DNA of 64,000 nt from the NCBI RefSeq assembly GCF_900299535.1, contig NZ_OMKE01000039.1, positions 186,001-250,000 of the forward strand, in the 5' to 3' direction. This stretch comes from Aquimarina aquimarini (lineage in GTDB: Bacteria; Bacteroidota; Bacteroidia; Flavobacteriales; Flavobacteriaceae). A program made the translations under genes and the position numbers. A model generated the notes under the pieces. That model was not told where the DNA came from and did no database searches. It worked only from the letters and a program-made list of their open reading frames with translations. This document shows, piece by piece, positions 47,958 to 57,412 of the stretch (the stretch's first letter is position 1; every line of letters begins with the position of its first letter).

Positions 47958-48548
47958 ATGAAAAAATTAATGTTGACTGCTTTAGCAGTAGTGAGTTTTA
48001 TCTCAGTAAAAGCACAGGACGGTGAAACAGCTGGATTTGCAAAAGGTGATATCTTTATCTCTGGTGCTGTAGGATATGACTCTTCTACATTTGGAGATAA
48101 TAAAGATAATACTTTTACTATCGCTCCAAGAGCAGGTTATTTTGTTTCAGAAAATATTGCTGTTGGTGCAAGAATTGGTTTTACAAGTAGCACTGTAGAA
48201 AGAGTAGGAACTGCTGATTTTGATACTAATACATTTAATATTGGTGCATTTGGTAGATATTACTTTACTCCATCAAGTAAGTTTTCTGTTTTTGGTGAGT
48301 TTGGATTGGATTACCTATCAAGAAATGAAGACAATGGTACTACAGATTTAGATTCTAACGGATTTAGTGTTGGTGGTGGACCAGGTGTTAGCTACTTTAT
48401 TGGTAACAACTTTGCACTAGAAGCATTCTGGGGAGCACTAAGATACAACACTTTAAAAGCTGATGTTTCTGGAGCTGAGTCTCAAGATGATTTTGAATTT
48501 GGAGTTAATTTAGATGATATTACACTTGGTTTAGTATACAAGTTCTAA
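47958..48548 (+). CDS. Outer-membrane beta-barrel protein
   Basis: A 196-residue protein with signal peptide (LMLTALAVVSFISVKAQ) and alternating strands (IFISGAVGYDS, FTIAPRAGYFV, NIAVGARIGFTSS, FGRYYFTPSSKFSVFGEFGL, ITLGLVYKF), ending in Phe as required for barrel insertion. It fits the 8-strand outer membrane protein beta-barrel family. Probably abundant: good promoter, long AT-rich upstream region, and a terminator at 48576-48605. Confidence 0.9.
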   Translation: MKKLMLTALAVVSFISVKAQDGETAGFAKGDIFISGAVGYDSSTFGDNKDNTFTIAPRAGYFVSENIAVGARIGFTSSTVERVGTADFDTNTFNIGAFGRYYFTPSSKFSVFGEFGLDYLSRNEDNGTTDLDSNGFSVGGGPGVSYFIGNNFALEAFWGALRYNTLKADVSGAESQDDFEFGVNLDDITLGLVYKF

Positions 48549-48575
48549 TAATAGATCTAAAAAACAAATAATGTT

Positions 48576-48605
48576 AAACCATCCTAGCCTTTAGGATGGT
48601 TTTTC
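48576..48605 (+). terminator. Intrinsic terminator of the beta-barrel gene
   Basis: An 11-bp stem AAACCATCCTA with its complement, followed by T-rich sequence. Confidence 0.85.
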
Positions 48606-48661
48606 TTTTATATATTAGTCTTTCTGAAACTACATATCAATAGTTCTAAAAACTCTATAAA

Positions 48662-49558
48662 GTGAAATGGAATCATGCTATCAAAGACTACAAACATTAT
48701 TTACAAATAGAAAGAGGACTTTCTGAAAACTCTATAGAAAGTTATATTCTAGACGTACAACGGTTACTCAAATTTCTTGAACAAGAAAACATAACCACCT
48801 CTCCTCTATCTATAGAGAAAGAAATACTACAACAATTTATTTTTGAAATAGCCAAGCTAGTGAACCCTCGTTCTCAATCAAGAATTATATCAGGCTTAAA
48901 AAGTTTTTTTAATTATTTGGTTTTTGAAGATTATAGAGAAACAAATCCTATGGAGCTTATAGAATCTCCCAAAATAGGAAGAAAATTACCTGACACTTTA
49001 TCTGTTGAAGAAATAGATCTTATAATTAAGCAAATCGACCTAAGTAAACCAGAAGGTGAGCGCAACCGCGCAATTATTGAAACCTTGTACGGTTGTGGTC
49101 TACGTGTGAGTGAAGTCATTACTCTTACATTATCAAGCTTATTTTTTGATGAAGGATATATCAGCGTTACAGGAAAAGGCGATAAACAACGATTCGTACC
49201 TATAGGTGATATCACCCAAAAGTATATCAATATATATACTTCACAAATTCGCAACCACATCAACATCAAAAAAGGAGAAGAAGATACTTTATTCTTAAAC
49301 AGAAGAGGTGGTCAGCTCACAAGAGCAATGATTTTTACTATCGTAAAACAACTGGTAGAGAAAGCAGGTATACATAAAAAAGTAAGTCCACACACATTTA
49401 GGCATTCATTTGCAACTCACTTATTAGAAAACGGAGCTGACCTTAGAGCAATACAGTTAATGCTTGGCCATGAGAGTATTACTACCACAGAAATCTATAT
49501 GCATATAGACAGAAGTCATCTAAGTGAAGTGATACACAATTTTCACCCCAGAAGATAA
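48662..49558 (+). CDS. xerD: Site-specific tyrosine recombinase XerD
   Basis: A 298-residue tyrosine recombinase with a core-binding N-domain and catalytic residues Arg (YGCGLRVSEVI), Lys (TGKGDKQRF), His-x-x-Arg (HTFRHSFATHLLENGA), His (MLGHESITTT) and Tyr (EIYMHI). The length and order fit XerD, which resolves chromosome dimers with XerC. The start is GTG at 48662; no in-frame ATG gives a full N-domain. No attachment sites or phage genes are near, so it is the housekeeping enzyme rather than an integrase of a mobile element. Confidence 0.93.
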   Translation: MKWNHAIKDYKHYLQIERGLSENSIESYILDVQRLLKFLEQENITTSPLSIEKEILQQFIFEIAKLVNPRSQSRIISGLKSFFNYLVFEDYRETNPMELIESPKIGRKLPDTLSVEEIDLIIKQIDLSKPEGERNRAIIETLYGCGLRVSEVITLTLSSLFFDEGYISVTGKGDKQRFVPIGDITQKYINIYTSQIRNHINIKKGEEDTLFLNRRGGQLTRAMIFTIVKQLVEKAGIHKKVSPHTFRHSFATHLLENGADLRAIQLMLGHESITTTEIYMHIDRSHLSEVIHNFHPRR

Positions 49559-49585
49559 AAATCTAACTCTAACTGACTTTTAATA

Positions 49586-49620
49586 AAAATGAGATCAACT
49601 ATAAAAGCTAATCTCATTTT
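49586..49620. terminator. Bidirectional terminator between xerD and a lipoprotein gene
   Basis: A perfect 10-bp stem AAAATGAGAT with its complement and a 15-nt loop, A-run and T-run on the two sides; convergent genes on both flanks. Confidence 0.8.
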
Positions 49621-49642
49621 TTATCTATAAAAAATATACTAT

Positions 49643-50527
49643 CTAATTTGGCCTAGTTGCTCTTCCTGATGGAACTGCATTATTAGGAATCATTACCACA
49701 GGATTTGCTACTCCTGTTAATTCTCCAGCATTAGCACTCAATGGTTTTATAAAAAACGGAGCGGGATCATTATCCTGATACGGCTCTATAGTAATATATA
49801 CCTTTTCACTTTTCACCTCTGCAGGAAGAGTGATGCCTTCTAAAGGGATTTGAGAAGGCAGTACTAAAAAGTCTTCTCCAGGAAACTCAGGAACCGTTCC
49901 TCCTGAACCTTTAAAGAAATTACCATCATCAGTAACATCAACATCAGCAAAAGTACCTGTAGATAAAATTTTACCTCCAAAATCTACCCAACCTTCATAT
50001 TTCCATCCCTTAGCCAATTTAGGAAGTGTTAAGCCTGGAGCATTAGTTCCTGACATAAACCAAACTCCAAATTCATCATTACCATTATCTACACCTCCTG
50101 CATTATCAGTAGGTGTTGCCATGTAAAATTGACCAGAAACCGAAGAAATATCTGCCACCACATTTTCAAAAGTAAGTTGAGCAGAATTTCCTGTAAAATT
50201 TCCTGTCAAAATTTTAGCATCAGAGGGTTTATTGTCATCAATATCTCCTTTGGGTTCTATAGTAATAATAAATTGACTCGCATTTTCTAAATCAGAAGCT
50301 AGCACTTCTAAACTTTCTCTTGAACCATTGGTAAATTTTTTTGTAGGAACTGTTTGCCCATTTACAACCAACCATCCTTGATACGAACTACCACCAGTAA
50401 GAGGTATAAGTCCAATTGTTTCAAGCTCGATAGTAGCAGTTGGAGGTCTATCATCATCTGAAGAGCATGAACTAAATAACACTGCCAATAAAAGAGGGGC
50501 AATTAATAAAATATTTCTTGTCATCAC
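49643..50527 (-). CDS. Lipoprotein with duplicated anti-sigma-K-like domain
   Basis: A 294-residue protein with lipobox AVLFSSC followed by SSDDDR. It carries two similar domains, one around residues 45-140 (YQGWLVVNG, FIITIEPKGD, TGNFTGNSAQL) and one around 175-290 (YEGWVDFGG, VYITIEPYQDNDP, LSANAGEL). The YxGW and ITIEP signatures recall the C-terminal domain of RskA-type anti-sigma factors, but there is no N-terminal sigma-binding part or membrane helix. A secreted binding module is likely. The -7 element TACATTTG lies at 50550-50557 on the minus strand. Confidence 0.75.
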   Translation of the reverse strand: MMTRNILLIAPLLLAVLFSSCSSDDDRPPTATIELETIGLIPLTGGSSYQGWLVVNGQTVPTKKFTNGSRESLEVLASDLENASQFIITIEPKGDIDDNKPSDAKILTGNFTGNSAQLTFENVVADISSVSGQFYMATPTDNAGGVDNGNDEFGVWFMSGTNAPGLTLPKLAKGWKYEGWVDFGGKILSTGTFADVDVTDDGNFFKGSGGTVPEFPGEDFLVLPSQIPLEGITLPAEVKSEKVYITIEPYQDNDPAPFFIKPLSANAGELTGVANPVVMIPNNAVPSGRATRPN

Positions 50528-50549
50528 TTTGCTTTTTTAAATTAATATT

Positions 50550-50557
50550 CAAATGTA
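50550..50557 (-). promoter_or_regulatory. -7 element TACATTTG
   Basis: A perfect TAnnTTTG match on the minus strand, 22 bp before the lipoprotein start. Confidence 0.5.
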
Positions 50558-50640
50558 ATTACATTTACTATAAATCAACTCTAAAAGACCTATAATATTG
50601 TAAGTATAAACCATATACTTTTTACGTAAAAAAGGAATAT

Positions 50641-52182
50641 TTATTGCGCTTCTTTTTCAGTAGGATTAGTAGGTGGTGGTGTAAATAAATCCAATAAAGC
50701 AGTACCAATATGGTCTATAATATCACTAGCAATCACACCTTCAAAGGCAGTTTTCTGACTTACAATATCTCCAGAATTACCATGTAAATAGACTCCAAAA
50801 ACAGCCGCATGCAATGCATCATACCCTTGTGACAACAAACCTGTTATCATACCTGTAAGCACATCACCACTACCAGCAGTAGCCATTCCAGGGTTTCCAG
50901 TAGTATTTACATATAATTGATCTTCAAAAACAGTAATAGAATTAGCTCCTTTGATAACCACTATACAATTATATTCTTTTGAGAATGCTTTTGTTTTCTC
51001 TATTTTATCAAAATCATTTTCCCACTTCCCTAATAGTCTCTCTAATTCTTTTGGGTGCGGAGTAAGAATACTTTTCTCAGGAAGATTTTTAAGAAACTCT
51101 GGTTTTTTTGCTAGTATATTAATCCCATCGGCATCTACAACAAGAGGTGTTTTATTTTCTTCTAGAAATTCTCCAAAAGCCTTTACAGATTTATCACTGG
51201 TTCCCATGCCCATGCCCATTCCTATTGCAACAGGTTCAAACCCTAAAGCAATATCTTCAAGCTCATCATCATTATCTGTAATAACCATTGCTTCTGGAAC
51301 AGCTGTTTGAACAGCATTATATCCACATTCAGGAATATATGCGGTAACCAAGCCTGCACCAGTTTTTAAAGCCGCTTTGGTTGACAAAATAACACTTCCT
51401 ATCTTACCATAACTACCTCCTATAATTACACAATGCCCATAAGTTCCTTTGTGACTATATTTATGTCTAGGTCGATAGAGAGGCAAAACTTCACTCTTAT
51501 TAATCAAAACACCCACACCTGGAGTTTGCATTAAAAAATTACGATCCAACCCAATATCAATTACTTGAAGATCTTGTATATATATTGCCGTTTGTGGCAA
51601 GAAAAAAATCAATTTTGGTAATTGAAATGTAACTGTAATACCTGCATAAATCACTCCCTCTTTATCATCAGGTAATTTATCGGTATACAAACCAGATGGT
51701 ATATCTATAGAAAGTGTAAAACATCTTGATTTATTAAGGTGTTTTATCAACAATGTTACCCAAGGCACTAATGGTCTATTAAGACCAATCCCAAAAATAG
51801 CATCAATAACAATATCTTCTCTTTTAAGTTCTGGAAAATCATCTTCACATTTCAATTGTATAGGCCAATCATTTGTAATTTCCTTTAATCGATCGTAATT
51901 AACAAGAAAGTCCTTTGATCTATTATCACTGAAGTTTACAATATATGTTTTTACATTATAGCCATACTCTACCAATAGTCTAGATACAACAAGACCATCA
52001 CCACCATTATTTCCTATACCACAAAATACATGAATAACAACTGGAGCCCCTTGTAGCTTGCTATGAATTAAATTAAAAATTTGTGTAGCGGCTCGTTCCA
52101 TCAATTCTAATGATGTAATTTGCTCAGCTAACATAGTAGCATTATCTGCCATGCGCATCTGTTCTGCAGAAAATATTTTCAT
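50641..52182 (-). CDS. nnr: Bifunctional NAD(P)HX epimerase/dehydratase
   Basis: A 513-residue fusion. The N-terminal 210 residues form the epimerase (VFCGIGNNGGDGLVVSRLL, then IFGIGLNRPL). The C-terminal part is the ADP-dependent dehydratase: HCVIIGGSYGKIGSVILS, VDADGINILAKKP, LTPHPKELERLL, and the GNPGMATAGSGDVLTGMI ribokinase-like motif. Together they restore hydrated NAD(P)H, a damage product, to normal coenzyme. It is monocistronic on the minus strand and divergent from the threonine leader. Confidence 0.93.
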   Translation of the reverse strand: MKIFSAEQMRMADNATMLAEQITSLELMERAATQIFNLIHSKLQGAPVVIHVFCGIGNNGGDGLVVSRLLVEYGYNVKTYIVNFSDNRSKDFLVNYDRLKEITNDWPIQLKCEDDFPELKREDIVIDAIFGIGLNRPLVPWVTLLIKHLNKSRCFTLSIDIPSGLYTDKLPDDKEGVIYAGITVTFQLPKLIFFLPQTAIYIQDLQVIDIGLDRNFLMQTPGVGVLINKSEVLPLYRPRHKYSHKGTYGHCVIIGGSYGKIGSVILSTKAALKTGAGLVTAYIPECGYNAVQTAVPEAMVITDNDDELEDIALGFEPVAIGMGMGMGTSDKSVKAFGEFLEENKTPLVVDADGINILAKKPEFLKNLPEKSILTPHPKELERLLGKWENDFDKIEKTKAFSKEYNCIVVIKGANSITVFEDQLYVNTTGNPGMATAGSGDVLTGMITGLLSQGYDALHAAVFGVYLHGNSGDIVSQKTAFEGVIASDIIDHIGTALLDLFTPPPTNPTEKEAQ

Positions 52183-52447
52183 AAGTTATATAATTTATTT
52201 CAAGTTGTTATCTTGATCGTTTCTTGAATTGTCTGAGATAGTCTAAACTACTTCTCTATATAAAAAGGCAATTATACAATCTTTTGTATAGATAATGAAT
52301 TCATACATACATTATCTATTAAATTTAATTATAGAATTTTATTTTCCTTTTTTTTAAGAATCTCATAATCAAATAAGTTATTAATTATTGAATCTATAAA
52401 AGTTTAGGAATACATTTAAATTAATTTTCTTTAAAAATAAAAAACTA

Positions 52448-52455
52448 TACATTTG
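52448..52455 (+). promoter_or_regulatory. -7 element TACATTTG of the thr operon
   Basis: A perfect TAnnTTTG match 25 bp before the ATG of the Thr/Ile-rich leader peptide, giving a transcript that begins just before it. Confidence 0.6.
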
Positions 52456-52480
52456 AATTCACAAAGTAAAGCAAACTTTA

Positions 52481-52594
52481 ATGTTTAGTACCATTTTCTT
52501 ATCGGCTTTATTACTTATCACTGGAACGATCATCGTATCCAACACTACTTCTATTACAGGTACTACAACTATTATTATTACCCTTAGGGGTTAA
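52481..52594 (+). CDS. Threonine/isoleucine-rich leader peptide (thrL-like)
   Basis: A 37-residue frame from ATG to TAA with 10 Thr and 8 Ile codons, clustered as NTTSITGTTTIIIT (residues 21-34). A chance frame in this AT-rich DNA would be dominated by Lys, Asn and Phe, so this composition is striking. It lies between the thr promoter and thrA (92 bp upstream of its start), exactly where threonine operons of Gammaproteobacteria carry thrL. I infer ribosome stalling at Thr/Ile codons when these amino acids are scarce. A strong terminator hairpin was not evident: the best structure is ACCC-TTAG-GGGT at 52580-52591. Confidence 0.75.
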   Translation: MFSTIFLSALLLITGTIIVSNTTSITGTTTIIITLRG

Positions 52595-52686
52595 TTCATT
52601 ATATATTTCACCAGACCATACATATATAGTTTATACTAGGTAAAAACTATTCAAAATCATCATTAATTTCAATTAAAAAAATTATT
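52595..52686 (+). promoter_or_regulatory. Leader region between the leader peptide and thrA
   Basis: 92 bp of AT-rich sequence that should contain the attenuator switch. I see only weak pairings (for instance AGTTT with AAACT around 52629-52649) and no GC-rich stem with T-run, so control may act by Rho, RNA folding at the thrA start, or another route. Confidence 0.35.
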
Positions 52687-55131
52687 ATGAACGTTCTAAA
52701 ATTTGGAGGTTCTTCAGTTGCAAATGCAACTACTATAGAAAATGTTATACATATCGTAGAACAACAATCACAACAACAACCTTTATATGTGGTTGTATCA
52801 GCAATGGGTGGGATTACGGATCTTTTATTACAAGCAGGTGAAGAAGCTTCTGTAAATAATGAAAATTATAAAAACACCCTCGCAGAAATTGAAAAAAGAC
52901 ACCTAGAAGCTGTAAAATCACTAATTCCTATCATTTCGCAAAGTGCGATCATAAGTAAAGTCAAAGCACAACTTAACACATTAGAATCTCTGTGTGAAGG
53001 AGTATTTTTATTAAGTGAATTATCCTCTAAAACTGCAGCTGTACTAGCTAGTTTTGGAGAAATTTTATCTTCATATATTATATACGAAACTGCAAAAATA
53101 AAAGGACTGGATATTACATTAAAAGATGCTCGTGATGTGATTATAAAAACAACTAGTTCTAAGGTGTCAATAGATTACAAAGAAACCAATCAAAAAATTA
53201 AAGATTTTGCAGATAGCAACACACATAAGATATGTCTTTTTCCTGGTTTTGTAGCCAGGACTCAAGAAGGGGAACCTACTACATTAGGAAGAGGAGGCTC
53301 TGATTTTACGGCCGCAATTCTTGCTGCAGCTATGGATGCAGAAGAATTACAAATATGGACAGATGTAAGCGGTATGTATACAGCAAATCCAAAATTAGTA
53401 AAGCAAGCAAAACCTGTACATCACATTTCATATCAGGAAGCTATGGAGCTTTCTCACTTTGGAGCTAAGGTGATTTACCCTCCTACAATACATCCTGTAC
53501 TAGAAAAAGATATTCCTATTTTGATCAAGAATACTTTTTCTCCAGAAGATCAAGGTACACTAATTACCAGAAAAGTAGAAGATAGAAAGAAACCAGTTAC
53601 TGGTATTAGCCATATAGATGATATCGCAATTATATCTCTAGAGGGAAGTGGTATGGTTGGAATTCCTGGTTTCTCTAAGCGTCTTTTTGAAACTTTATTT
53701 CTAGAGAACATAAATGTTATTCTAATCACGCAAGCTTCTTCTGAACATTCTATATGCCTTGCTGTTGAAGCATCACAGGCAGAAAACGCAAAAACAGTAT
53801 TGGATACCGCTTTTGAGTTTGAAATCTCTAAACACAAACTAGATGCTGTGAAAATAGAAAATGAAGTAGCAATTATAGCTCTAGTTGGTGATAATATGTA
53901 CCACCATCAAGGATTAAGTGGTAAAATGTTTAGTACTCTTGGTAAGAATAATGTAAATATAAGAGCAATTGCTCAGGGAGCATCTGAAAAAAATATTTCT
54001 GTAGTAATAGCTAATAAGGATATCAAAAAAGCTTTAAACATACTACATGAACGGTTCTTTGAGGTAAAAACCAAACAGTTAAATCTATTCATTACTGGTG
54101 TAGGAAATGTAGGGAGTAAATTAATAGATCAACTTCAACAACAAAACAAATACCTTAAAGATAAGCTACGTTTAAAAGTTAGAGTCGTAGGAATGTCTAA
54201 CTCTAGAAAAATGATTTTTAACGAAAATGGTATTGACCTAGATTCCTGGCAAGAACATCTAACAAAAGGAGAGCCTGCCAATGCGGCATCTTTTTTTGCC
54301 AAAGCCAAAGAAATGAATTTACGTAATTCTATATTCGTAGATAACACTGCAAATCCAGATATTGCCAAGGTATACAAACATTATTTATCAGAAAGTATGG
54401 CTGTAGTGACTTGTAATAAAATAGCCTGTGCAGATGAATACCATAATTATGAAGAGTTACAAAATTTATCCAGAAAATTTAGTGCTTCATTTTTATACGA
54501 AACCAATGTAGGTGCTGGTTTGCCTATTATTGATACACTCAATAATTTAATAGCATCAGGAGACACGGTACATAAGATTCAGGCAGTATTATCTGGTAGT
54601 CTTAATTTTGTATTCAATAACTATAAAGAAGGAGCTACTTTTTATGATATTGTAAAACAAGCACAAGAACAAGGATACACAGAACCCGATCCAAAAATTG
54701 ATTTAAGTGGTATTGATGTAGCTAGAAAAATCCTAATCCTTGCTCGCGAAAGTGGTAATATAATGGAACTAGAAAATATAGAAAATGAAGCATTTTTACC
54801 AGCTGAAAGTCTTGATACTAAAAATGTAGATGACTTTTTTACGTCTTTAAAAACAAATGAAGATCATTTTAAAAAGATACTGGATACAGCCGACAAAAAA
54901 GAATGTCGCTTGAAATATGTAGCTCAATATGAAGGAGGGAAAGCAAAAGTAGGCCTACAGCACATACCTGAAGATCATCCTTTTTATAATTTGGAAGGAA
55001 GTGATAATATCGTCCTTTTTTATACCGATAGATATCCCAAACAACCTTTGATAGTAAAAGGTGCAGGTGCAGGTGCAGAAGTTACCGCATCAGGAATTTT
55101 TGCTGATATAATACGAATTGGAAAAAAATAA
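52687..55131 (+). CDS. thrA: Bifunctional aspartate kinase / homoserine dehydrogenase
   Basis: An 814-residue fusion. The aspartokinase half begins MNVLKFGGSSVANATTIENV and carries the GRGGSDFTAAILAAAMDA region, followed by two ACT domains (ISLEGSGMVGIPGFSKRLFE; IIALVGDNMYHHQGLSGKMF) for allosteric control. The dehydrogenase half starts near LFITGVGNVGSKLIDQL (NAD loop) and has the GLPIIDTLNNLIASGD and QAVLSGSLNFVFNNY substrate motifs. It performs the first and third steps of threonine synthesis and is expected to be inhibited by threonine. First gene of thrABC. Confidence 0.95.
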   Translation: MNVLKFGGSSVANATTIENVIHIVEQQSQQQPLYVVVSAMGGITDLLLQAGEEASVNNENYKNTLAEIEKRHLEAVKSLIPIISQSAIISKVKAQLNTLESLCEGVFLLSELSSKTAAVLASFGEILSSYIIYETAKIKGLDITLKDARDVIIKTTSSKVSIDYKETNQKIKDFADSNTHKICLFPGFVARTQEGEPTTLGRGGSDFTAAILAAAMDAEELQIWTDVSGMYTANPKLVKQAKPVHHISYQEAMELSHFGAKVIYPPTIHPVLEKDIPILIKNTFSPEDQGTLITRKVEDRKKPVTGISHIDDIAIISLEGSGMVGIPGFSKRLFETLFLENINVILITQASSEHSICLAVEASQAENAKTVLDTAFEFEISKHKLDAVKIENEVAIIALVGDNMYHHQGLSGKMFSTLGKNNVNIRAIAQGASEKNISVVIANKDIKKALNILHERFFEVKTKQLNLFITGVGNVGSKLIDQLQQQNKYLKDKLRLKVRVVGMSNSRKMIFNENGIDLDSWQEHLTKGEPANAASFFAKAKEMNLRNSIFVDNTANPDIAKVYKHYLSESMAVVTCNKIACADEYHNYEELQNLSRKFSASFLYETNVGAGLPIIDTLNNLIASGDTVHKIQAVLSGSLNFVFNNYKEGATFYDIVKQAQEQGYTEPDPKIDLSGIDVARKILILARESGNIMELENIENEAFLPAESLDTKNVDDFFTSLKTNEDHFKKILDTADKKECRLKYVAQYEGGKAKVGLQHIPEDHPFYNLEGSDNIVLFYTDRYPKQPLIVKGAGAGAEVTASGIFADIIRIGKK

Positions 55132-55149
55132 TAGGTAATAAATAAACAA

Positions 55150-56085
55150 ATGAAAAGCATAAAAATATTTGCTCCTGCCACTGTAGCCAATTTATCTTGC
55201 GGATTTGATGTACTTGGATGTTGTCTGGATAATGTTGGTGATGAAATGATCATTTCTCTTACCTCTGGTTCTGGTGTAAAAATCACTAAGATTGAAGGCG
55301 CTGACCTACCTATGGAAACTCAAAAAAATGTAGCAGGTGTTGCTGTAGAAGCATTACTTAATACTCTTGACCATAAAGTTGGAGTTGCTATTGAGATCTA
55401 CAAAAAAATCAAAGCTGGTAGTGGCATTGGTAGTAGTGCCGCTAGTAGTGCTGGTGCTGTTTGGGCTGTAAATCACCTTTTAGGCAATCCATACTCTGCA
55501 AAAGAATTGGTTGCCTTTGCAATGGAGGGTGAACGGCTTGCTAGCGGTAATGCACATGCAGATAACGTAGCTCCTGCCCTACTTGGAGGATTTACACTTG
55601 TTCGTAGCTATGAGCCTCTTGATGTAATAAAATTACATTCACCCAAAGATTTGGTCATGACCGTAATTCATCCCCAAATCGAAGTAAAAACATCAGATTC
55701 GCGATCTGTGATCAAACACAAAGTAACTTTGAAAAAAGCAATTCACCAATGGGGAAATGTTGGAGGTCTTGTTGCTGGATTATTTTCTGAAGATTATGAC
55801 TTGATTAGCAGAAGCCTAGAAGATGTTATTATAGAGCCATTGCGATCTATCTTGATTCCTGAGTTTAATAATGTAAAAGATATTGCCCTTGCAAAAGGAG
55901 CATTGGGATCAGGAATATCAGGTTCTGGCCCTTCTATATTTGCATTAAGCAAGGGAATGGATACTGCCAATAATGTAGCACAAGGCATAAAAGAAGTTTA
56001 TAATAAAACAGGACTTGATTTTGACATACATGTCTCTAAAATCAACAGTCAAGGAATTAAAATAATCGAAGAAATCAACAAATAA
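55150..56085 (+). CDS. thrB: Homoserine kinase
   Basis: A 311-residue GHMP kinase with APATVANLSCGFDVLG at the start, the ATP loop KIKAGSGIGSSAASSAGAV (residues about 85-103) and ALGSGISGSGPSIFAL near the end. It phosphorylates homoserine at the expense of ATP. It begins 18 bp after thrA and its stop overlaps the thrC start by one base. Confidence 0.95.
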   Translation: MKSIKIFAPATVANLSCGFDVLGCCLDNVGDEMIISLTSGSGVKITKIEGADLPMETQKNVAGVAVEALLNTLDHKVGVAIEIYKKIKAGSGIGSSAASSAGAVWAVNHLLGNPYSAKELVAFAMEGERLASGNAHADNVAPALLGGFTLVRSYEPLDVIKLHSPKDLVMTVIHPQIEVKTSDSRSVIKHKVTLKKAIHQWGNVGGLVAGLFSEDYDLISRSLEDVIIEPLRSILIPEFNNVKDIALAKGALGSGISGSGPSIFALSKGMDTANNVAQGIKEVYNKTGLDFDIHVSKINSQGIKIIEEINK

Positions 56086-57374
56086 TGCAATATTACAGTT
56101 TAAATAATGATGCCCCAAGAGTAGCTTTTTCTCAAGCTGTTATCAAAGGTCTGGCACCTGATCGAGGATTATATTTTCCTGAAAAAATAACACCGCTACC
56201 TTCTACTTTTTTTGAAAATATAGAAAATCTTGATAATGTAGAAATTGCTTATCAGGCAATACAACAATTTGTTGGAGATGAAATACCTGAAACAGAGTTA
56301 AGAGATATTCTTGCAGATGTTTTAAGCTTTGATTTTCCTGTTGTAGAGATCGAAAACAATATCGCTACTCTAGAATTATTCCATGGCCCAACAATGGCTT
56401 TCAAGGATGTTGGAGCTCGTTTTATGGCTAGGTGCTTAGAATATTTTAATAAAAATAATAAAAAACAAGTAACCGTTTTGGTTGCTACATCTGGAGATAC
56501 AGGAGGAGCAGTCGCTAATGGGTTTTTAGGAGTAGAAGGCGTAGATGTTGTTATCTTATACCCTACAGGTAAAGTGAGCGAAATTCAAGAAAAACAGCTC
56601 ACTACTTTAGGACAAAACATAACTGCATTAGAGGTAGACGGTGTATTTGATGACTGTCAAGAAATGGTAAAAACTGCTTTTTTAGACACTACCATTACTG
56701 ATCACAAACAACTTACCTCTGCTAATTCAATAAATGTTGCAAGATGGCTACCTCAATTATTTTATTTTTTATTAGCATACAAACAAATTAAACACAAGAA
56801 TAAAAATATTGTATTTTCTGTGCCTAGTGGTAATTTTGGCAACATCTGCGCAGGAATTGTAGCTCACAAATTAGGACTTCCTGTCAGTCACTTTGTAGCA
56901 TCAACTAATAGTAATGACACTGTAGTAAGGTATTTAGAAACCAAAGAATATACTCCTAAACCATCAAAAGCAACCATCTCTAATGCTATGGATGTTGGTA
57001 ACCCAAGTAATTTCATACGAATTCAAAAACTGTTTGACAACAGCTTTTCAGCGTTAAGTAACAATTTTTCGGCTTATAGTTTTGATGATAACCAAACCCG
57101 AGAAACTATGAAAACCGTTTATAAGAAAAGTGAATATATTTGTGATCCACATGGTGCTGTTGGATATTTAGGGCTCAAAAAACATGGAATAAGCAACGAT
57201 GAGTACGGTATTTTTCTTGAAACAGCGCATCCTGTCAAATTTTTGGATGTGGTTGAAGATACTTTAAACAGAAGTGTAGATATTCCTTCTCAAATTCAAA
57301 AAGTAATGCATAAAAAGAAACATAGCATTGCTATAAAAAGCTATGATGAATTAAAAACGTTCTTACTAAGGTAA
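56085..57374 (+). CDS. thrC: Threonine synthase
   Basis: A 429-residue PLP enzyme. The PLP lysine is in FHGPTMAFKDVGARFM, the phosphate-binding loop in VATSGDTGGAVANG, and SANSINVARWLPQLFY is the typical later motif. It converts phosphohomoserine to threonine. The start codon overlaps thrB by one base. The stop codon lies inside the stem of the operon terminator at 57353-57385, so the final codons double as the hairpin. Confidence 0.95.
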   Translation: MQYYSLNNDAPRVAFSQAVIKGLAPDRGLYFPEKITPLPSTFFENIENLDNVEIAYQAIQQFVGDEIPETELRDILADVLSFDFPVVEIENNIATLELFHGPTMAFKDVGARFMARCLEYFNKNNKKQVTVLVATSGDTGGAVANGFLGVEGVDVVILYPTGKVSEIQEKQLTTLGQNITALEVDGVFDDCQEMVKTAFLDTTITDHKQLTSANSINVARWLPQLFYFLLAYKQIKHKNKNIVFSVPSGNFGNICAGIVAHKLGLPVSHFVASTNSNDTVVRYLETKEYTPKPSKATISNAMDVGNPSNFIRIQKLFDNSFSALSNNFSAYSFDDNQTRETMKTVYKKSEYICDPHGAVGYLGLKKHGISNDEYGIFLETAHPVKFLDVVEDTLNRSVDIPSQIQKVMHKKKHSIAIKSYDELKTFLLR

Positions 57375-57385
57375 GAACGTTTTTA
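57353..57385 (+). terminator. Intrinsic terminator overlapping the end of thrC
   Basis: A perfect 13-bp stem AAAACGTTCTTAC with its complement, loop TAAG, followed by T-rich sequence. The thrC stop codon is within the stem, so no untranslated spacer precedes the terminator. Confidence 0.9.
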
Positions 57386-57412
57386 ATAAAATTTTTATGA
57401 TGAAATTAAAAG

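Noticed and set aside
48662..49558. XerD-type recombinase as integrase of a mobile element
   Set aside because: Length and motifs match housekeeping XerD, and no attachment repeats, phage genes or tRNA are nearby.
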